In this document: positions 47,935 through 56,578 of the stretch, in pieces
How positions within the stretch are numbered: the stretch's first letter is position 1
How the letters are laid out: each line of letters starts with the position of its first letter
Assembly (NCBI RefSeq): GCF_002067135.1
Contig: NZ_CP020105.1
Coordinates: forward strand, 3,472,001-3,536,000
Source: Spirosoma rigui
GTDB lineage: Bacteria > Bacteroidota > Bacteroidia > Cytophagales > Spirosomataceae
Direction of reading: 5' to 3'
DNA length: 64,000 bases
Position numbers and translations under genes: made by a program
The notes under the pieces: model-generated
Databases searched by the model: none
Seen by the model: the letters and a program-made list of their open reading frames with translations, nothing else
Told to the model about the DNA's origin: nothing

Positions 47935-49326
47935 TTATTTGCCCCACATGGCGTTTGCCGTTTCCGGGAAAGGCATGGTAAGCTCGGGCACGTTCGCGGC
48001 AACGCGGTTGGCCCATTCAACCCCCTGCATCAGCGAATGGTCCTGGTTGCTGACTTCATACTTCCACGCACCGAAACGCCCCCGCGAATAAATCTCGAAT
48101 GGCTCCAGCTTCGGTAAAACGGCTTTTAAAATAGCATCGCGCTCTACCGATGGAGTAGGGTAGCCGTAGTCGAAAGCCATGTGAAACGTTGATACCACAT
48201 CGTCGGCCGAGTCAATCAGCTGGTCTTCAATCAACGCCCGGATCGTATCATCGATGAGGGTTTCGCGGTTAACCGGTTTCGCCGTCGATTCGCTCGTTTC
48301 GGTCATGAGCGACCAGTACTGATCGGCATCCGGCACGTTGTTCGGGCTGTAGTTGGAGAACACCGTAACCCGGTAATAAGGGCTGTTGTATTCGGGAAAA
48401 TACATCCAGCACATCGTTTTGAGACTTTCTTTCGGCTTTCCCTTCAGGCCAATACCAACGACATTGGTTGACGAGTGTTTCAGACCCTGGGCGCGCTCCA
48501 CCGTTTCGGCATCCAGCCCCTCTACCCGCCGGGTAAACAGATCAAGCGGAACCGTGCTCAGCAGATGTTCGTACTCGATTTCTTCTCCGCTGGCCAGGAT
48601 GACTTTTTTCTGGGGCCCGATGACCCGGTCGACCGTGGCGTTCAGTTTCACGTATTCACGGCCGATGAGGTTGCCTACGGATTCCCACACACTGCCGGTG
48701 CCGCCCGTTTTAGGAAAACGGAAGGTGCTGTTGGGCCCCCACGAGAAATCGTCCTGATCGAAGATGATATTTTTAGTGACGCGCTGCAGGTCCGTTACGG
48801 CCACCCGTTCCCCAACCCAGGCGGCATTCATCTCTTCGGGCGGGAAAGCCCATACCTTGAAGTTGTAGGGAAACATGAACGTTTCGGCAAGACCCGGACC
48901 AAACGTAGCCAGAATCCATTCGCGAAAATTAGCCGGCTTTACGTTCGTAGGAAACTTGTAGTTGTGGATGATGCCTTCGAGGCATTTCCACATGGTTTCC
49001 GGTGTCAGGTACTTGATGTTGTTCTGGAACGGGTAGGGTACAAACCGGTTCTCGATCCATACCCACGACTCGCGCTGGTGGCTGAGCCAGCCATCCTCGC
49101 CCAGCGCTTCGTTCATCAGGTCGTCGAAATACTTGTAATGGGAGAACTGCACGTGGCCCCCAATGTCCCAGGTAAACCCCTTGTCATCGACAAAGCTTTT
49201 CGATAAACCACCGATGCGGTTTTCCTTTTCCAGAACGATGAAGTCGGTAATGCCCAGTTCCTTCAGGCGGTAGGCAGCGCCCAGGCCCGTTGGCCCCGAG
49301 CCAATGATGACATACGTATACTTCAT
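47935..49326 (-). CDS. glf: UDP-galactopyranose mutase of the eukaryotic sequence type
   Basis: A 463-residue FAD enzyme that should interconvert UDP-galactopyranose and UDP-galactofuranose. It opens with VIIGSGPTGLGAAYRL (FAD) and GGHVQFSHYKYFDD (54-70). In the Aspergillus fumigatus enzyme the residues said to matter, as I recall them, are Tyr104, Gln107, Asn163, Trp167, Arg182, Asn207, Tyr317, Arg327, Tyr334, Tyr453 and Asn457. Here they match Tyr98, Gln101, Asn155, Trp159, Arg174, Asn199, Tyr309, Arg319, Tyr326, Tyr423 and Asn427. Offsets are constant within blocks (6, then 8, then 30). Bacterial UGMs are shorter (about 370 residues) and far more distant. Automatic annotation might call this a protoporphyrinogen oxidase-like protein. 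Confidence 0.82.
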   Translation of the reverse strand: MKYTYVIIGSGPTGLGAAYRLKELGITDFIVLEKENRIGGLSKSFVDDKGFTWDIGGHVQFSHYKYFDDLMNEALGEDGWLSHQRESWVWIENRFVPYPFQNNIKYLTPETMWKCLEGIIHNYKFPTNVKPANFREWILATFGPGLAETFMFPYNFKVWAFPPEEMNAAWVGERVAVTDLQRVTKNIIFDQDDFSWGPNSTFRFPKTGGTGSVWESVGNLIGREYVKLNATVDRVIGPQKKVILASGEEIEYEHLLSTVPLDLFTRRVEGLDAETVERAQGLKHSSTNVVGIGLKGKPKESLKTMCWMYFPEYNSPYYRVTVFSNYSPNNVPDADQYWSLMTETSESTAKPVNRETLIDDTIRALIEDQLIDSADDVVSTFHMAFDYGYPTPSVERDAILKAVLPKLEPFEIYSRGRFGAWKYEVSNQDHSLMQGVEWANRVAANVPELTMPFPETANAMWGK

Positions 49327-49411
49327 GGAATAAGGTCATACAGCGTGGATGTAAGCGCCAGAGGGTGCCGGTAAGCCATCCGCCAGCGTATAGCCCGCAT
49401 CCTGCGTCAGG

Positions 49412-50173
49412 TTAAACCGTTACCGGTTCAGGTTTTTTCAATGCTTTTACTTTGCTGCGGAGGTCGAGCCGGAACTGGGCCAGCTCACCAAAACTCTGGA
49501 TGCAAACTTTCAACAGTTTCCATTTCAGAATGGATACCGTACCCGTCAGTCGCTCTTTGTGCGTAATGGGGATATCGAAGGTATCGTAGCCCGCCTTCTT
49601 GGCCATAACGGCCAGGAAAATATTGGGTGCAAAGGGCGTTGGGGTGGGCAGCTGAGCGAGCAGCCGTTTCAGGAAACTTCCCCGGATGAGCCGGAAAGGA
49701 ATGTTGCTGTCCATGATATACGTACCGTAGATCAGGGCAATACTAAAACGCAGAATCCGGGTAATTACCAGGCGGGCGAAGGCATCGTACCGCTCTTCGC
49801 GGTAACCCAGGATGAAAGGCGAGTCATTGCGTTTCGCCCACAGCTTGGCAAAATCCTCGGCCACGAACTGGTCGTCACTGTCGGTCTGGAATACGTATTC
49901 AGAATCGAGTGCTACCGCCTGGTGGTAGCCATTGACGACGGCATTACCGTGACCGCCATTAGGCTGATGCACCACAACAAGTTTCGGATAGCGATCTTTG
50001 ATCTGGTCGAGAATAGCACCGGTTTTATCGCGCGAGCCGTCATTGATAACAATAAGGCGCGTATTGTCGGTAGGGAACTGACGGGTCAGCAAATCGGTCC
50101 ACTGCTTGACAACAACTTCAATAACTTCTTCTTCGTTGTAAGCCGGCATTACGATTGACAGCAGGAGGCTCAT
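49412..50173 (-). CDS. Family 2 glycosyltransferase, polyprenyl-phosphate sugar synthase-like
   Basis: A 253-residue GT2. LLSIVMPAYNEEEVIE starts the fold, then RLIVINDGSRDKTGAIL, VFQTDSDDQFVAEDFA (metal-binding DSDD) and DSNIPFRLIRGSFLKRLL, a signature of dolichol-phosphate mannose synthase-like enzymes. A C-terminal membrane-associated helix is weak or absent. It may load a sugar onto polyprenyl phosphate, or add a sugar to a lipid-linked intermediate. It lies 85 bases upstream of the mutase gene in the same run. Confidence 0.88.
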   Translation of the reverse strand: MSLLLSIVMPAYNEEEVIEVVVKQWTDLLTRQFPTDNTRLIVINDGSRDKTGAILDQIKDRYPKLVVVHQPNGGHGNAVVNGYHQAVALDSEYVFQTDSDDQFVAEDFAKLWAKRNDSPFILGYREERYDAFARLVITRILRFSIALIYGTYIMDSNIPFRLIRGSFLKRLLAQLPTPTPFAPNIFLAVMAKKAGYDTFDIPITHKERLTGTVSILKWKLLKVCIQSFGELAQFRLDLRSKVKALKKPEPVTV

Positions 50174-50428
50174 GCAGTGTACTTTAGGTGGTTGGCGATA
50201 GGTCGGTGAAAGCCGATTCTCGTGATAAAACCTGGCCTGCTATCAGGCCAGCGGACATTTGTTAATGCCTATAAACAGCGCAAATATAATGAATTGTTTG
50301 CGGGTCATTATAGGACATTATTTAGTGGGAAAGCAGAAAATGCATCATTTATATCCATACCTCACCAGATTGTGAGTGTATGGTCCGGCGGGCAGGCTTG
50401 CAGTCAAACCGGGTGGACTGGCTGCGGA

Positions 50429-51592
50429 TCAGTACGAAAAACGGTCTTTCAGGTTATTGATAGGCCGCTCGATGAGGTACCAGGAAATGGTTGCCAGCAG
50501 CACGGTGATGGCCAGGAAATACGAAAACTGAAAAACGTACGAGCTGTCCAGAAAAGGAAGTATATCGGTAATCCGGCGCCAGGCCCGCAGCGAAAAATGG
50601 GTAGGCTGCGTGTGATAAACGTTGAACACGAAATTGTGATACAGGTAAAGTCCGTAGCTGATTCGGCCCATGTACTGACTGACAGGGTGCTCGAGAATCC
50701 ACTTCATCGGACCCCCAAAACCAATAACGGCTCGACCAATCAGGAAAAAACCGATCAGGGATGCCGCCAGCCGCTCCCAAACATCGGACATGATGTTGTG
50801 GTGACCGGGCAGGCCCGTAGCGTCCGGAATGGCCGGGAGAATTTTGGTATATACCACGATAAACGTCAGCAGGGCAATGCTCAGCCAGATCCAGATCGAG
50901 TGACGGAAAACGGTTTCAAAGCGGTCCCGCTGGTATAACCACCAGAACGCCATCAGCGCCCCCAGCCCGAACGAGTCCAGACAGGCGGGCATGGTTACGT
51001 AGCCGATGAACCAGGGGAGCCGGGCCCGGTAGAGCACGTAGCGCATTGCTACCGCCCCAACAATCATCAATATCGCCGTAGCCGGTACCAGCTTGCGCGG
51101 CACAATGAACAGCAGCAGCGGGAAAAACAAGTAGACCTGCTCTTCTACTGCCAGCGACCACAGGTGATCGACCGTACCCATCCAGGTAGTGTAGTAGGCC
51201 ATGTATAGGTTGGTGGCGTAGAGCGCGAGCCAGCCAATGGTCCGGCGAACGGGCGGCTCGTTGACGAGGTAGAGAACGAAGAGTGTCAGGTAATAAACGG
51301 GGAAGATGCGCAGCGTCCGCCGGATGTAGAACGTCTTCATGTACTTACCCAGTCCGCCGTTGGGTTCCTTGGCCAGCTTGTCTTTGCTCGACAGCAGGAT
51401 ACGTGTGATCAGGAAACCACTCAGCACAAAAAAGATCGTAACGCCCAGCGCTCCCAGCGGCAACTCGACCCGCCCCGACATCCAGTGATCGAACAGCACC
51501 ATGGCTACGGCCAGAAACCGGATCCCGTCTAATTGTCGGAGGTGGTTCAGGGTCGCCCGGGCGGTGGTCGTTGTGGTTGAAGTGGTGAGCAT
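50429..51592 (-). CDS. OafA/YrhL-like membrane acyltransferase
   Basis: A 387-residue acyltransferase-3 family protein with about ten membrane helices. HLRQLDGIRFLAVAMVLFDH is the catalytic N-terminal motif (the ending H is the acid/base His; R-F-L-A-V precedes it). FVLSGFLITRILL and YIRRTLRIFPVYYLTLFVLY, and DHLWSLAVEEQVYLFFPLLL with the second conserved His/Glu, complete the pattern. It moves acyl groups from the cytoplasmic side to surface sugars (O-acylation). It lies in the glycoconjugate run. Confidence 0.92.
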   Translation of the reverse strand: MLTTSTTTTTARATLNHLRQLDGIRFLAVAMVLFDHWMSGRVELPLGALGVTIFFVLSGFLITRILLSSKDKLAKEPNGGLGKYMKTFYIRRTLRIFPVYYLTLFVLYLVNEPPVRRTIGWLALYATNLYMAYYTTWMGTVDHLWSLAVEEQVYLFFPLLLFIVPRKLVPATAILMIVGAVAMRYVLYRARLPWFIGYVTMPACLDSFGLGALMAFWWLYQRDRFETVFRHSIWIWLSIALLTFIVVYTKILPAIPDATGLPGHHNIMSDVWERLAASLIGFFLIGRAVIGFGGPMKWILEHPVSQYMGRISYGLYLYHNFVFNVYHTQPTHFSLRAWRRITDILPFLDSSYVFQFSYFLAITVLLATISWYLIERPINNLKDRFSY

Positions 51593-51650
51593 GGGTGTAA
51601 AGTTGGTTGATAAAGCCGAATTCTTGGGGCTATTAAATAACGAAAACAGG

Positions 51651-53453
51651 TTACCAGTTCTTTTTCAAAGCGGCTGCTGACTCCCCCGCAGAGCTGACCG
51701 ACTTACCGGTTGGGTGAAGGGTCAGCTGCCCATCGGGCGCAACGCTCAGGATAAACAACTGGTAAACACCGGCATCGAGTCTGACATCGCCCCGCATTGC
51801 CGTGAAGCCGGTCGTGAACGGACTAAATGGCCAGAACCGGGCTTTCAGGCCCGCCTGCTGGTGCTGACGGGTCGGGATGAGGTAAACACGCTCGTTGGAC
51901 CGGGCCACGACAAACGATCGGCTGTCACGCCGGTCCTGAACGGGTAGGGTGGTATTCTCGATTGTAAAATCGTCACCCGTCTGGTTAACCGTAACCGGCA
52001 CAACGGGTGGCTGTCCCGCCTGGTATAGCACCGTTGGATTGGTATCGTAGAAGGCCGGGGCCGGAGTGGTGTATTTCTTTGTTACGTCGTCCAGCCGACC
52101 AACCGGCTTGCTGGTGCCGTAAGTCCAGTTGAACTGGCTCGTCAGCATCCACTGCCGCCACCAGATCGTTTCGTCCAGGTACGCGTTGACGGATAACCAG
52201 GCCAGCAGCAGGCTACCCGCGATACCAGCCACCCGTATCCACTGCCCGCTGCGTTGGGGCAGGATCGCCAGCGCGTAGGTATACAGCAGAGCCAGCAGCA
52301 GCAGTGAGTAAATTTTGTAGCGGCTGGTGATGATCAGGTCAATGCCAAAGCCCGTTCGGGTCCAGGCAACGATGGCCGCTGTGCCCAGCACGAAAGCCGC
52401 GCTGCCCCAGAAAAACAGGTCGATGGAAGGAATGACCCGATCCGACCCTGCCGTAGCGGGCCTGACCAACCGCTGCAGGGCCGCTCCAATCGGTAGCCGG
52501 TACCGTGCCAGGCCCCAGCCAATCGCGCCAAGCGTAGCCAGGAGCATTAGTCCGCCAAGGCGGATGCTGGTCGACAGGGGCGAAGACGCTGGTAAAGCCT
52601 CGGCGGCTGCACCCGTAAAGGCCAGCCAGCCTTTCAGCAGATCGGTCAGTGAACCCCGTTCGGGTGGGTTACCCGCCGGCTTCTCAAAACCAATAAAGTA
52701 AAGCGCTATGACAACAAGGGCTACGAAAACCCAGCCGAGCAGTAACCGCCCCGGACGGCGGGTCGCTGCGGCACCCGGCGATGGGCGTGAAGCGGGGTTG
52801 GCCAGCAACAGTAGCACCGCACCAATGGGCCATACCAGCAGTCCGTTTCCGCTGGTGAGGGTGGCCAGAACGGCCGTACTGACCGCCAGCGCCCAGTGGT
52901 GCTGGTAACTCAGCAGGTAAACCGTCAGGATCACCCACCAGACGACGGAGAAGTTTTGCAGGGCGGCCATGCCCCAGAACATGTTTTCCCAGTGCGACAG
53001 GTTGAACAGCAACAACGCTACGGGCAGGGCGTACAACAGTGATTTCCCCTGCCGGAGCAGTACGGTGCTGAAGACTGCGAGCAGCCCCACCAGGCTCATA
53101 TTACCTGCGACCATAAGGTGAACGTAGCTGAACTTACCGAAGAGCCAGTAGTCGAGCGTCGCAATCAGACGGTCATAAACGATGCGGTGTTCGTTGTGCT
53201 GCCTGAACAACTGGTATACTTTACCCGAAAAGGTGGTTTCCTGATCGAAGAAATACAGATAGGCCCGCAGCGCGTGGTCGTCCCACTTAGGTACGTTGAC
53301 GGCGTAGTACTGCCAGACTCCCGCAAATAGAATGACTGGTATCGACACGGCTACCCAGGCCCAGAGCGGCTGTGCAGATGCACGGACCGAACCCGCCGGG
53401 CCGGGGCCAGATCGGGTCGTCGGGGTCTGGGTGAGCAGTTTCGAAGGGGTCAT
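51651..53453 (-). CDS. Polytopic membrane protein of unknown function
   Basis: A 600-residue protein with around ten to twelve hydrophobic segments between about residues 30 and 430, then a soluble C-terminal region of about 170 residues. Near the N-terminus, NVPKWDDHALRAYLYFF and FRQHNEHRIVYDRLIATLDY carry the conserved acidic residues typical of GT-C membrane glycosyltransferases' first external loop (Asp-Asp, His, Glu). It is probably a GT-C-like enzyme or polymerase using a lipid-linked sugar, but the family cannot be named. Its start (53453) overlaps the transketolase half's stop by 4 bases, implying translational coupling. Confidence 0.65.
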   Translation of the reverse strand: MTPSKLLTQTPTTRSGPGPAGSVRASAQPLWAWVAVSIPVILFAGVWQYYAVNVPKWDDHALRAYLYFFDQETTFSGKVYQLFRQHNEHRIVYDRLIATLDYWLFGKFSYVHLMVAGNMSLVGLLAVFSTVLLRQGKSLLYALPVALLLFNLSHWENMFWGMAALQNFSVVWWVILTVYLLSYQHHWALAVSTAVLATLTSGNGLLVWPIGAVLLLLANPASRPSPGAAATRRPGRLLLGWVFVALVVIALYFIGFEKPAGNPPERGSLTDLLKGWLAFTGAAAEALPASSPLSTSIRLGGLMLLATLGAIGWGLARYRLPIGAALQRLVRPATAGSDRVIPSIDLFFWGSAAFVLGTAAIVAWTRTGFGIDLIITSRYKIYSLLLLALLYTYALAILPQRSGQWIRVAGIAGSLLLAWLSVNAYLDETIWWRQWMLTSQFNWTYGTSKPVGRLDDVTKKYTTPAPAFYDTNPTVLYQAGQPPVVPVTVNQTGDDFTIENTTLPVQDRRDSRSFVVARSNERVYLIPTRQHQQAGLKARFWPFSPFTTGFTAMRGDVRLDAGVYQLFILSVAPDGQLTLHPTGKSVSSAGESAAALKKNW

Positions 53454-54364
53454 CCGGCGATGAGCAGGCTGCTTAACTGGTTGGCAATGTTGGCCGGGTC
53501 GAGACCCGACAATTGCTGGTGATACGACTGATCGCCGTATAATCCGTTCGGGTATCCCTGAGCCGAGAGGCTTATAAAATGGCTGGGGGCGGCTCCGTGC
53601 GTAAGCAGCTGAACCGATAGTTGCTGCGCCAGACCGCCAATGGATACGTGTTCTTCTACCACGAGCAGGGGTTTTCCCGCCCAGCGATGAGCCAGCTCAC
53701 CGGGTACGCTGAGGGGTAGGTTCGTTGCGGTATACACGTCGAACTGACCCGTCAGTAACTCGTCCTGCAACGCCTTCAGCACGTTCCCTGCTACGGGTCC
53801 CAATGCCACTACCGTCCCGACCGACTCGGTACTGCGGACGATGTGTTTGAAGGTCCCGATCCGTTCGGCATCGTCGGGCGTTTTACCGCCGGCACCCAGC
53901 CGCAGGTAAGCCGGGCGGGCTTCTGCCACGATCTGGTTGAGCATGGGGTCAACTTCGTCGGCGAAGGCAGGAATGTAGGTATTAACGTTCTGCAGGCTGC
54001 TCAGGCAGGCGAGGTCTTCAATGGCGTGGTGGGTACTGCCCATAATACCGTAGCCGTATCCACCACCATTGCCCACCAGAAAAACGGGCATTTTGTGCAG
54101 GCATACGTCGTTGCGGAACTGTTCCAGACAACGGTATACGGCAAAGGGCGCAATGCTGTAACAAAATACTTTGTACCCCCGGTAGGCCATACCAGCGGCT
54201 ACGCCAACCATATTCTGCTCGGCCACGCCCGCATTGATAAAGCGCGGTCCCAGCGCATCCACTACGTTTTCGAGGGCGTTGTAGCCCAGGTCGCCGGTGA
54301 TGAATACGATCTTATCGTCTTCCCGCGCAATCCGCTCGATGGCGGCAGCAAATTCTTTTCGCAT
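53450..54364 (-). CDS. Transketolase, C-terminal half (pyrimidine-binding and C-terminal domains)
   Basis: From the ATG at 54364 the protein is 304 residues. RKEFAAAIERIAREDDKIVFITGDLG starts the Pyr domain, broken here as RKEFAAAIERIA and KIVFITGDLG. FINAGVAEQNMVGVAAGMAYRG holds the catalytic Glu that activates the thiamine diphosphate N1'. YGYGIMGSTHHAIEDLACLS follows. The C-terminal domain ends about residue 300. It is one half of a split transketolase; the other half, at 56579-57403, lies on the far side of the SDR-GT2 fusion gene. Together they should form an active thiamine-diphosphate enzyme that transfers two-carbon units. Confidence 0.9.
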   Translation of the reverse strand: MRKEFAAAIERIAREDDKIVFITGDLGYNALENVVDALGPRFINAGVAEQNMVGVAAGMAYRGYKVFCYSIAPFAVYRCLEQFRNDVCLHKMPVFLVGNGGGYGYGIMGSTHHAIEDLACLSSLQNVNTYIPAFADEVDPMLNQIVAEARPAYLRLGAGGKTPDDAERIGTFKHIVRSTESVGTVVALGPVAGNVLKALQDELLTGQFDVYTATNLPLSVPGELAHRWAGKPLLVVEEHVSIGGLAQQLSVQLLTHGAAPSHFISLSAQGYPNGLYGDQSYHQQLSGLDPANIANQLSSLLIAG

Positions 54365-54411
54365 AACGTATACCGTAGAGCGGGACCAACCCCGCATACT
54401 GTCAAAACCAG

Positions 54412-56430
54412 TTATTTACTCCTGCGCTGTTCAACCAGCGTACCAATTTCAGCGGCCGTTTTATAGATCCGATCGCCCTTGCGGACCATTGTTCGGATGA
54501 ATTTCGGCCGTTTTTTGGTCTCTTCAAAAATCTTGCTGATGTATTCGCCCAGGAAGGAAATACCCAGCAGGTTGATACCGCCGAAGAACATGACCAGTAC
54601 GATAACGGTGGAGATACCGTAAGGCGTGTTCGGATCGAAGTTAAAGATCCGGGAAATGATCTGCCAGACAATGCCCAGCATAGACAGACCCGTCAGCACA
54701 AAACCGGCGTAGGTCATCAGCTCAAGCGGAGCGAAGCTGAATGAGAAAATAGCCTTCTTGGCCCAGCCAATGTTCTTGGTCCAGTTGTTGGTCGAGACAC
54801 CGAACATGCGCTCGGGCCTGACGTAGTCGACGCCCGTTTGTTTGAACCCTACCCAGGCGCGCAACCCCCGCAGGAACTGTTCCGTTTCGGGCAGGCTGAC
54901 CAACTCGCGCACAACTTTCCGGTCAATGATCGAGAAGTCACCCGCGTCGACGGGAATATCAATATAGGCGGTTCGTTTAAAGAGCCGGTAGAACTGTTTA
55001 TAGAAGAAGTGAACGTGCGGGGCCATTTCCCGCTGTACCCGAACGCCATAGACAACGTCGTAACCCTGCTGCCACTTTTCGAAAAACTTCGGAATAACTT
55101 CGGGTGGGTCCTGCAGATCGCCATCCATGAGCACAACGGCGTCGCCGGTCGCGATTTCCATGCCGCTCAGGAATGCCGATTGCGACCCGAAATTCCGCGA
55201 GTGCTTGATGGCAATTACGTTGGGATCTTTGGCGCAAATGGCGTTCAATACCTCATCCGTATTGTCGGGCGAGTTGTCATTGACGAAAATGATCTCGTAG
55301 CGTACCTTGATCTCGTTGAACATCTTCACCAGGCGCTCGTACATGTACGGTATGGCCTGGGCATCCTTATAACAGGCAATGATTGGCGTGATGACCGGGT
55401 TAAGCGTTGGGGTCTGGAAAGCCGGAATGACCCGCTCCTCATACCGGTGGCTGATCTGCCAGTCGGCGGTTTGGCGCAGCCCGTCGCTCAGGGATGTTGT
55501 TGCGGTCCAGCCCAGGTCCCGTTCGGCCGCCGACGGATCGCCGTACCAGTCCGACAGATCCCAGTCGCGGTTGCCCATGCTTCCCCAGACGGGTTCCTGC
55601 GCCAGTCCGAACGTTTGCCGGGCCACGTCGACCAACTCGCGCATGGTGGTCTTTTTGCCGGTGGCGATGTTGTAGGAGCGACCCCGGATGTCGGGATTTA
55701 CCCGCAGGGCAGCCTGCACGAACGCACTCACGCAGTCGTCCACATAGACGAAGTCGCGGCTGATATCGGGCGAAACCAGCGGGGGTAACGACCCTTTTCG
55801 ATTTTCTTCAACGAGCCGCGGGATAAGCCGGTCGGGCTCTTCCCAGCCACCGTAAATGGAATACAGGCGCAGGTTGAGGGTGTTCAGCTTATGGACTTTC
55901 GCGTAGTACTCCAGCGTATAAGCGGCCGATACTTTCGAGACTGCGTAGTGGCTGTTTGGTTCTACCCGGTCGGTTTCTTTAGGGGCCGTACAGTTAAAAC
56001 CGTACTCGGAACTACTCCCGGCATGGATGTAAACCATATCAGGTGTGCAGTTCTCCAGGATATTGACGGTACCGATGACGTTGGTCTCGTAGGTCAGCCC
56101 CACGTTCTTCTGCTTGCTGTACGCTCCGTAGGCCGCCAGGTTAAAGATCGTTTTGGGCTTGATCCGGTCGAAAACATCCTTGACGGACGTGGTCGACAGA
56201 ATATCGCAGTGAACGATGTTTTCGGCGGGTGCGTCGAGGAGTTTCAGACGCCAGGCTTTGGTGGCATCGTGGGTGAGGGCATAGACATCGGCAGATCCAT
56301 TGCGTTCTCTGACGCGAAAAAGTTGCTCAAACAGGTTGGCGCCGATGAAGCCGCTGGCGCCGAAAACGACGATGGGGCCGTTGAGCCGGGCAATTGTAGA
56401 AGGTAGCAAAATTGGGGCAGACTGATTCAT
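54412..56430 (-). CDS. Fusion of an NAD-dependent sugar epimerase/dehydratase and a membrane-anchored GT2
   Basis: A 672-residue two-enzyme protein. Residues 18-325 are an extended SDR: VVFGASGFIGANLFEQ (NAD site), HAGSSSEYGF at 136-145 (catalytic Ser), YAVSK at 162-166 (Tyr and Lys). Residues 345-672 are a GT2: FVNDNSPDNTDE at 382-393, VLMDGDLQDPPEV at 433-445 (metal site), then two C-terminal membrane helices (about 560-620; LMTYAGFVLTGLSMLGIVW, VIVLVMFFGGINLLGISFLG). The GT part resembles ArnC/GtrB-type polyprenyl-phosphate sugar transferases. The fusion suggests that the sugar made by the epimerase is handed straight to a lipid carrier. Confidence 0.9.
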   Translation of the reverse strand: MNQSAPILLPSTIARLNGPIVVFGASGFIGANLFEQLFRVRERNGSADVYALTHDATKAWRLKLLDAPAENIVHCDILSTTSVKDVFDRIKPKTIFNLAAYGAYSKQKNVGLTYETNVIGTVNILENCTPDMVYIHAGSSSEYGFNCTAPKETDRVEPNSHYAVSKVSAAYTLEYYAKVHKLNTLNLRLYSIYGGWEEPDRLIPRLVEENRKGSLPPLVSPDISRDFVYVDDCVSAFVQAALRVNPDIRGRSYNIATGKKTTMRELVDVARQTFGLAQEPVWGSMGNRDWDLSDWYGDPSAAERDLGWTATTSLSDGLRQTADWQISHRYEERVIPAFQTPTLNPVITPIIACYKDAQAIPYMYERLVKMFNEIKVRYEIIFVNDNSPDNTDEVLNAICAKDPNVIAIKHSRNFGSQSAFLSGMEIATGDAVVLMDGDLQDPPEVIPKFFEKWQQGYDVVYGVRVQREMAPHVHFFYKQFYRLFKRTAYIDIPVDAGDFSIIDRKVVRELVSLPETEQFLRGLRAWVGFKQTGVDYVRPERMFGVSTNNWTKNIGWAKKAIFSFSFAPLELMTYAGFVLTGLSMLGIVWQIISRIFNFDPNTPYGISTVIVLVMFFGGINLLGISFLGEYISKIFEETKKRPKFIRTMVRKGDRIYKTAAEIGTLVEQRRSK

Positions 56431-56529
56431 TCAGGCCGCAATAATACAGGAATTGGCCGGAAATCCGGCGACCGGCTGCTGGTTTAGTAGGCAACGGTTC
56501 GCCGGGTGGGTTGAACTATTGATTTTACG

Positions 56530-56560
56530 GGGCCCGTTCCGCCATCGACGGAACGGGCCC
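56530..56560 (-). terminator. GC-rich hairpin after the transketolase N-terminal half gene
   Basis: Arms 56530-56541 and 56549-56560 (GGGCCCGTTCCG and its reverse complement), 19 bases after the minus-strand stop. The minus strand then reads CGTAAAATC, so there is no strong U-run and it may only partly stop transcription into the fusion gene. Confidence 0.65.
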
Positions 56561-56578
56561 TAAAAGCAGGAAAACGAA

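Noticed and set aside
50222..50428. Possible small + strand gene in the gap before the acyltransferase gene
   Set aside because: The frame continues antisense into the acyltransferase gene and shows no domain.
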